A stretch of DNA of 64,000 nucleotides, from positions 1,550,001 through 1,614,000 of the forward strand of contig JYIP02000009.1 of the NCBI GenBank assembly GCA_001051155.2, written 5' to 3'. The stretch comes from Chrysoporthe austroafricana (Eukaryota > Ascomycota > Sordariomycetes > Diaporthales > Cryphonectriaceae). The notes below the pieces were generated by a model. It did no database searches. It was not told the DNA's origin and worked only from the letters and a program-made list of their open reading frames with translations. A program made the translations under genes and the position numbers. This document shows positions 57,748-64,000 of the stretch, in pieces. Numbering within the stretch: position 1 is the stretch's first letter; every line of letters starts with the position of its first letter.

Positions 57748-60700
57748 CTAAGAGTGGAAGGCCCGGAGGCTGGTCGCAGGTAATATCTCGTCCACGATCC
57801 TCCCCAGAATCTTAACCTTCTCCGCCTGCGAATCGCTAAATTCACGACTCAAAGTGTGATATGGCTGGACGAAGGCGCCTTTATCGATGCTATCGTCGGG
57901 GTTTTTCTGGCTGAGGATGTTGAAAATGATTTTCATGCCCTCAGTCTTCCGGGCCACATCCAGGGCCTTGTCGGTCTGGTCGTCTGCCATACCGCCGGCG
58001 AGCTTTTTGTACGCCCTGAAACAATACAAGACTATCGCGGCGAGGCCCGCCGCGTAGGCCGTGGCGAAGGAACTGCCTTTGGCCGTCTCGCCCGTCGACA
58101 GCGTTATAGCCTCACCCGGGAGAATGAAGTTCGGCTTCTCGTACACATTCTCGGGCGATGTCTCGCCGTAGACCGTGGCAGAGCCGATCCTAATGACGCC
58201 GTCGAGCCCGACGGGGAGGACCTGGTGCGTCTTCACTCTAGAGCTCTTGTCCGGCAGCGAGCCGAAAAGTAGCACCTTCTCGGACGCCACCGCCGCCCGA
58301 ACCAGCTCGGTGAACTTCTTCTCGTGCTGGTCGTCCTCTGTCCTGGCTTGCCTCTCAAACGTCCAGCTCATCGAGATAATGTCAACCTCCATGTTCATGG
58401 CCCACTGCAGCGCCTATTCACGCATTGTCAGTATTTTCGCCGGTCTCGGGGGAAATGACCATGTTGGTCTGTTCCGGTACTCACTTCGTGACACGACGCA
58501 ATCGTAAACTTCTGGTTCTCGGCCTGGCGCGAGTCATCCAGCCTCGCGATGTAGAGCTCGGCCATGGGGCAGACGTCGCGAATGCAGCGTGCCATTTCTG
58601 TGCCGTGATCGCATGGCCCGACGAAGAATTCCTCATCGTCTGGCCGAAACGACAGGCCCTGCTGCTTGCCGTCCAGCCCCTGTAGCTTGGAGCCGTCATC
58701 CAGAAGGGCTACCTTTACGGACAGCTCGTCTGTGCGGCCAAGGTTACCAAGGTTAGTCATGAACGCCTTGAAGTCCTCGAGTCTGTTGATCCACTCGAGC
58801 GGCTTCGGTCTAGCGGTCGGCGTATTGTGGTTAGCATCGGGTAGGCCGAATAGAAAGAGAAGTGACATCGCGAGATCCGAGAGCTTACATGACTTCGACG
58901 TTCTGCTGCTTGTCATCTTTGCCATCTTGTCTGAGCTTGTTGCTTTTTACGTCTTTTTGGCCGCCTTTGCCCGCCAAAAATCCATAATTCGTTACCGAGA
59001 TGCCATCAGGACCGAGCAATGGGCACTGCTTTTTGATGCTCGTCTTGAACTCTTCCTCATAGCTCCTGCAGTCTGCCTCATCGTTCGCGTTCTCCAAGGC
59101 CCGTTAGTTAAGATTAAGGGAGCAAGCTTCAAGAAGGGAAATCAACGGATAGGACTAGCATTTCGCATGAGCTGCTCACCTGGGGATATATCTCGACCAC
59201 CAGTTTTTCAAGCTGCGATAGTCTACGTTCAGCATATATTGCCAGGATCAAGGTCCTTATTTTGCTTCTGGTATTTCTCACTTACATTTGTCATTTTGGC
59301 TAGGCTGGAACCGCAGGCCCAGCCTCGAAGCACGGCCGTGTTCCCATGAGAGTAGAGATGAACCTCACGAGCCGCGGGGACGCAGGTGGCGACGGTGTCG
59401 CAGCAGATGTCAAACTTCTTCCACTTCCAGACCTCAACCTCGAAGTTGCGGGCCAGCTTTTCGTCTTCCTCTCTGCCCCTGAGTGCCTCTCTGATCGCGG
59501 CGTTGGTGTGCGGCTCGGGGCCATCGTCGTCGACTTCCACTATGAAGATCTTGCGGACCTTGTCGCTCCATAGCCAGTCAAAGGCAGCCGTATATGAATC
59601 TAGTTCTAGGGGCACGGCTTTTCCATGTCCATCCCCTCGGCCGGGTTGGCCTTCCTGCTCCTGGTTGAGCGGCTTGGCTGCCGACTTGGCCGGCTTTTGC
59701 ACTTCGGGTTTCCAGTAGGGCAACTTAACGAAATCTAAGACCGTCTCGAAGACTATACCCGACTGCGTCTGCAAGTTTTCAATGTAGTCCTTGCTGAGCA
59801 TCACTGACTCGCCCATCAGGCTAAGGTAGAAACGCCGCTCTGCTCTAGACGTCAGACATTTGTAAAGTTTTTAAGCCAGTATCTTTCTTTCCCTATAAAG
59901 TGAAATTGGGGACTTGCGTGACTTCACGTTCCAATACAGGAACTCCTTCTTTTTCTCCGTCCACTCGTTGTCTTCTAAACGGACCTTTTTGCGCTGCTCG
60001 TAATCTTTTTTGCGGAAACCGATGCATGTCCTCTTGAAGAGCTCTTCCGCGCGGGATATCGACAACGCGTTCTGGTCCGTCTTCCCTTTCTCGAGCTCCT
60101 TGAGCAGCTGGTAGGCCGTTCTCATGTGCTCGCCGACGTGCGCCGTGAGAAATATGGACTCGGGGCAGCGCTCCACCAGGGACTCAATCACTGAGAAGAG
60201 AAGGTCGTAGTCAATGGACTGGTTCTTGTACAGCTGGACTGCCAGCTGAAGCGGAGTGCACCCGGTTTTCGGCACCTGATCAAAGACGTCGTCCGGGCAA
60301 AGCTCGAGGAGAGTCCGGAAGCTGTCTAGAGGGATAATCTCCGTATTGTCTTTCTGGCCGCGATCGAACTTGTTCGCCGTCAGCAGCGGCTGGAGACACA
60401 TCTTGTAGGCCTTCTCCTTTAGCGCCTCCTTGAGTATCTCTTTCAACTTCTTGTCTTCTTCAAGCACCTTGTCGGCGTCGATTACGTCATGAAGGCACCG
60501 ACTCCCTTGCTCATCGCCACCACCGTTTTCCGGCTTCAGGGTCGGCGCCGTCACGCCGTCGTCGGCCGGGTCGCGACGACCTTGTCTGCCGAGGCTCTCG
60601 CCCTTCTTCGACGAGTCTTGCTCCTTGCGGCACTGATTCCGACGTCCTTCGCCCACATCCCAGAGTGGGCACACCGCCTCCTGGCCCTTTTCACACCTAG

Positions 60701-61277
60701 ATTTGATTTTATGAAGTCTGTCAACCACCTTGGTGAGGATGAGCAGGTTGATCGCCCGGAATACCATAGAGGCGTCGAACTTCAGTGCATCGAACATAGG
60801 GATATGACCGTTCGCATCCGGTACGGTAAACAGGCTCGGTTCATGAAGAAGTAACATCTCGATGGCTTCGAGCGCCTTTTGCGGGAGCACCGCGGGGGTA
60901 TTGGGCTTCAGCTTGCGCAGCTCCAGGATAGTTCGATGCAGGAGGTTCTGAGCGTCGGAGCCCGTCTTGAACAGCACGTTCCTGTACTTGTGGTCTTCGA
61001 GGTCGACCTCATATCCGTCAAGCCAGGACTTCACAATCTCAATGTGGAGCATGAAGACGGTGAGTTCTTCGTTATCGCTGGTCTTATATGCCGAGCCGTC
61101 GGAGCGCCGCGACTTGAAGTTGTCATTAGAAAACCTCAATCCCCGGTCTGGGATCTTGCCGTCATTGCCATGCCGACTGGCTCCGTCTTTCTTCGCGTTC
61201 AAGTCTGTGGCCGTCATGTCTGCAGGGCGGGAGAGATGAGGCATGTAGACTGGCTCCAGCTGACGGCTGCTTAGCAT
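57748..61277 (-). CDS. Intracellular ankyrin-like / subtilisin (S8) domain protein
   Basis: A 1046-residue protein in six exons: 61277-59923, 59844-59286, 59212-59180, 59091-58889, 58809-58485 and 58413-57748; all phases close. There is no signal peptide. Ankyrin-like helices occur at about 137-160 (ALEAIEMLLLHEPSLFTV), 319-350 (GCTPLQLAVQL) and 362-395. After a basic linker, residues about 530-640 form a strand-rich module (RKIFIVEVDDDG; REVHLYSHGNTAVLRGW). The S8 peptidase lies at 720-960: Asp754 in VALLDDG, His785 in CDHGTEMA and Ser940 in KGSSFATAYAAG, with ISMSW between. The usual oxyanion Asn is not evident (LLFGSLPDKS). Such intracellular S8 proteins are known as NLR-like or executioner-activating proteases in fungi. 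Less certain: the first intron, where a donor 9 nt later also keeps frame, and the non-consensus GAG acceptor of exon 4. Confidence 0.82.
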
Positions 61278-61801
61278 GCGACTGGATGTACAGGAGGACA
61301 GAAGAAGCGCAAATGTATAGCCATGGACTACCAGTACGAATTAGTCAGACAATAATAACGGAGGCACTCTACATGGGGAGTTGAGAGCCTATCTCGGCCA
61401 AATGCTGTATGAGAGATTCAGAACACTTGAGCCGCATCGCCCATCGCGGGCGAATCATATTTATTGAGAGAACGCCCTGCATTGGGTGTGGAGAGCTCTA
61501 ATGGTCAAGTGCAGGGCAATTAAGGAGGGTAGGTGAAGAACAGGAGTAGGAGTGGAGGGGAACCGGCAGAGGCCAGGAGGTGTGGGTGGTGGGAGGGATC
61601 GTCCGAACTAGGCGAGCTGAAAGGTGCTGCAGTATTTAATTACCCTGTTCCTATAGTACGTACTTTTCGTGGACTACCTAGTATTATAAGACTTAATTAC
61701 TAGCTGGAGCGCCTCATTTGTGTTTGCTGACGACAGATCGCCACCTTCTTCTTCCCGCGCGACTTCATATCCGGATCTGACTACTGCTCACTGGCGTAGA
61801 A
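61278..61801. promoter_or_regulatory. Shared divergent promoter of S8 protease and 308-aa protein
   Basis: A 524-bp interval between two start codons pointing apart. This layout allows the two genes to be expressed together. No specific binding site is identified. Confidence 0.5.
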
Positions 61802-62728
61802 ATGACGACCGCAGCCGAAGAGCAAGGTCCCTTCTCTTTCAACATCCAGCTGAACACTGGGGAAGAAGGCCGGGAATATCACAGATACAATGATGGAGAC
61901 GAGATCCAGCGTCCCGACGTCGTCGACGACTGCTGCCTCGACCTGCTGCTCATGGCACGAATAGACCGCATCGTTCACGGGACTGAGACGGAGAATGGAA
62001 GCCCAGCCACGCTCGTTATCTTCGGTTTTCGCTTCCACGGAATCAGCGAGATGCGCCGGTTCAGGCAGGCCATCGTCACCATCACGTTCCGAGACGAACA
62101 TAAGCGACCCGGGGCCGCCGATCCAGAGGTCATCGCTCTATGGCCCAACGGCGACTTCACGCTCGGCGAGCCTACCGTGGTTGCGGTCGACCAGACCACG
62201 AACCGCGAGGTAGGTGGCGAGGTCCAAAGCGGACAGGTCGTCGACGCCGGTACCCATGTCACGCAGAGCTGGCAGCGCACGGAAAGCTTCACCAAGACGG
62301 ACCGGTCGACGCTGACCGGCTCTATCATCCTGGACACGAGCATCCGCAAGTCAGGCAAGAACAACGCCGTCCGCTTGACCATCAGCGAGAACACGACAGC
62401 TCGCTCTGGCATTGTCACGGACTTCAGGGCCGCCGTCCTGCTGAGGCGCAAGAATGATGTCGACCGGTTCCTCGCCACCGTCAAGATCAAGGCCAAGGCG
62501 CACTTTCTGTACAACGCGATCAGGGGGCTGCGAGACATCTCGGGCTTCTCGCCTGGGAACGATCCCGTCAAGTTCGTGCCAGGTCAACAGTACCTGCGAC
62601 AGGCGACGCTGGCGGGGGCCCTGGAGACCAAACTGGCGGAGGAGGTGGACGAGAAGGCCCTCAATGCTGCGCAGCTCGACGGTTTGGCAGGCGTGCTGGG
62701 CACCACGGTCATTTCCACATCAATTTGA
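61802..62728 (+). CDS. Beta-rich protein of unknown family, partner candidate of S8 protease
   Basis: A 308-residue intronless protein, no signal peptide. Residues about 10-115 alternate strands (SPATLVIFGFRFHGISEM, RQAIVTITFRDE). Then come PEVIALWPNGDFTLGEPT and a long region of alternating polar/hydrophobic residues with many Thr and Ser (TQSWQRTESFTKTDRSTLTG; NNAVRLTISENTTARSG). From about 260 to the end is a mostly helical tail (ATLAGALETKLAEEVDEKAL) ending in a short hydrophobic segment. No known domain is recognised. Amphipathic strands followed by a small helical tail is the general plan of fungal pore-forming executioners cut by a neighbouring protease, but it also fits a soluble beta-sandwich. 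The start has good context (gaaATGACG). Function is inferred from neighbourhood only. Confidence 0.75.
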   Translation: MTTAAEEQGPFSFNIQLNTGEEGREYHRYNDGDEIQRPDVVDDCCLDLLLMARIDRIVHGTETENGSPATLVIFGFRFHGISEMRRFRQAIVTITFRDEHKRPGAADPEVIALWPNGDFTLGEPTVVAVDQTTNREVGGEVQSGQVVDAGTHVTQSWQRTESFTKTDRSTLTGSIILDTSIRKSGKNNAVRLTISENTTARSGIVTDFRAAVLLRRKNDVDRFLATVKIKAKAHFLYNAIRGLRDISGFSPGNDPVKFVPGQQYLRQATLAGALETKLAEEVDEKALNAAQLDGLAGVLGTTVISTSI

Positions 62729-63622
62729 CGAGGCAAAGGCGTTGTCGCTGCTTTATTTCAATCTGTATGATCAGAATGAGAGTCTAGGCATGTTGGATGC
62801 GATTATTACCTGATTTAGCCTTTACGGTCCACTCCGATCTACGACTTGCTAGAGCCTGGTCATTATCCTGTGAGATGGCCGTAATATTACTCCAAAGACA
62901 AATGATTGCCTTCGCAGCCTGACACACACACACACCTCTGATTCTGCTCACATTTCCACGGCTCATCTATTAACTACCGGGTCTGAGGTTGGAATTGATG
63001 CTGCATTCACAGTGGATGATGAACAGGGCTATGCAAATCCCCGCACACCGAAGATCAATGCATATCTACATCACTTCAACAGCGCCATTGCATAATTACT
63101 GAGTAAGCCTCCCACACAGTGTCGCACCCTTCATGCAACACGCTCTTGGCCAGCCGCAGGAGTGTGGCACTAGTAAGGAAGATGTTCAGCTCAAGAGTGC
63201 AGATCGACAAGCTCTCGCTCGCCGATGAGTTCTACATTTTGCAAATCTTTCTCCCGACCACCATTCTTCAAGCCGTTACTACGCCCATGGAGCCTCGTCT
63301 GAAGGGAATTGACAACCTTCCGGCTGATCACGTCCGTAAATCAGCCAATCACAGGCGGCCAGTATGTCAGTCTGTATCCCCGCTTCTTTAACACTGTCAT
63401 TTCTAACTGTGTGGTACATGTCAAGGTTAACAGCATGATTCCGGTCACAGAAGTGCCCGGACAGCAGAAGTCAGCTGCCTGCTACAGTTCGATTCTGTGG
63501 CCTTGATTAGAGACGGCTTGTTGTTCATTGTGACATATTGAGGCACATCTTGGTCTCAGAATGCAAGATGCACGAGAAGCCAAGAAGCCGGGAAGCAATG
63601 ATTGGAAATACCGGTCAGTCAG
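62729..63622. other. Intergenic region, possible upstream exons of last gene
   Basis: No supported gene. An open frame at 63119-63391 (IDKLSLADEFYILQIFLP) has protein-like composition and could be an upstream exon of the gene at the window end or a remnant; it is not called. Confidence 0.4.
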
Positions 63623-64000
63623 CCTGCCTTCGCCGGTGGCTATGAATGGTCAAGTGTTGACAAGGCTCGCACTAGAATTTATCTGGTCGGGTTTCCGGAG
63701 GTCTCTGGATATTCAGATGCCGTTCCTGTTGTCGACTTGATAGAAAAGATCGTGCCGGAGGCCTGCGTTTTGACGCATGATATTTTTCACAGCGACGTCG
63801 CTTCTCAGTTTCCAGATACGGACCTTGAGGACGAAAGCATCGTCGATCTAAGTGAGGCGAGCGAACGTGAGGTCAGCGAACCATCGAGAGGTAGCGATGA
63901 GCAGCCGACATCTGAAGCCGCAGGCGTGACAGAGCCTCCAGAAGGCCAGGATTCCCAGTACGGAGAGTCCAAAAGTGAGAAAACAGACTCTAGCCGTCCA
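63623..64000 (+). CDS. Partial gene of unknown family running off the window
   Basis: An open frame of 126 codons reaches the window edge. It is bounded upstream by an in-frame stop just before 63600, and a GTCAGTCAG at about 63614-63622 can serve as splice acceptor. The first half is globular (RIYLVGFPEVSG, VVDLIEKIVPEACVL); the second half is acidic and Ser/Glu-rich (LSEASEREVSEPS). No family recognised. The start and both neighbouring exons are missing, so this is an internal or second exon at best. Confidence 0.45.

Noticed and set aside
63119..63391. A frame faintly like the N-terminus of piggyBac-type transposases
   Set aside because: Similarity limited to a short hydrophobic LF/IL pattern; no DDD motif or inverted repeats nearby.
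1..64000. CRISPR arrays, operons, Shine-Dalgarno sites and riboswitches
   Set aside because: The window is fungal nuclear DNA with introns; no array-like repeats with unique spacers were seen and bacterial signals do not apply.

Overview
This window is nuclear DNA of a filamentous ascomycete (Pezizomycotina, probably Sordariomycetes). Genes carry short introns of about 50-120 nt with GT..AG borders and CTAAC-like branch sites. Genes are well spaced, and the protein families are typical of such fungi: condensin SMC4, an ELYS-like nuclear pore protein, a 2EXR protein, a GPI-type GH16 glucanase, alcohol oxidase and a DUF8021 protein. One transposon carries stop codons of the kind left by repeat-induced point mutation (RIP). 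I rebuilt splice sites by eye, checking reading phase and conserved motifs; every multi-exon model below closes in frame.

Layout. 0-9.6 kb: the start of an ankyrin protein (cut by the window edge), a 2EXR protein, an FAD aromatic monooxygenase, a 14-TM-type MFS transporter and an Asp/Met-rich repeat protein. 11-16.4 kb: a membrane P450 and a secreted sulfatase. 18-25 kb: conserved housekeeping genes (SMC4 and an ELYS-like gene, divergent). 25-34 kb: a hydantoin-pathway neighbourhood made of an N-carbamoyl-D-amino-acid hydrolase and a hydantoinase read divergently from one promoter with five GATA-factor sites, then a RIP-damaged pogo/Fot-type transposon, a small His-tailed ORF and a hydantoin racemase. 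35-43 kb: alcohol oxidase, a fungal membrane/coiled-coil protein and a GH16 glucanase. 43-57 kb: gene-poor, partly AT-rich accessory DNA with relics, an orphan seven-helix membrane protein, a secreted DUF8021 protein and an alpha/beta hydrolase. 57.7-62.7 kb: a 1046-residue intracellular protein with ankyrin-like repeats and a C-terminal subtilisin (S8) domain, divergent from a 308-residue beta-rich protein of unknown family. The last 380 bases are one exon of a gene running off the window.

Two systems stand out. (1) Racemase, D-type hydantoinase and D-carbamoylase together would convert racemic 5-substituted hydantoins to D-amino acids plus ammonia and CO2. This set is well known in bacteria and, to my knowledge, not usual as a fungal cluster. 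(2) The intracellular subtilisin with an adjacent divergent beta-rich protein has the same gene arrangement as fungal protease/executioner cell-death pairs such as HET-Q2/HET-Q1 of Podospora. Whether the 308-residue protein is a gasdermin or something new cannot be settled from sequence reading alone.
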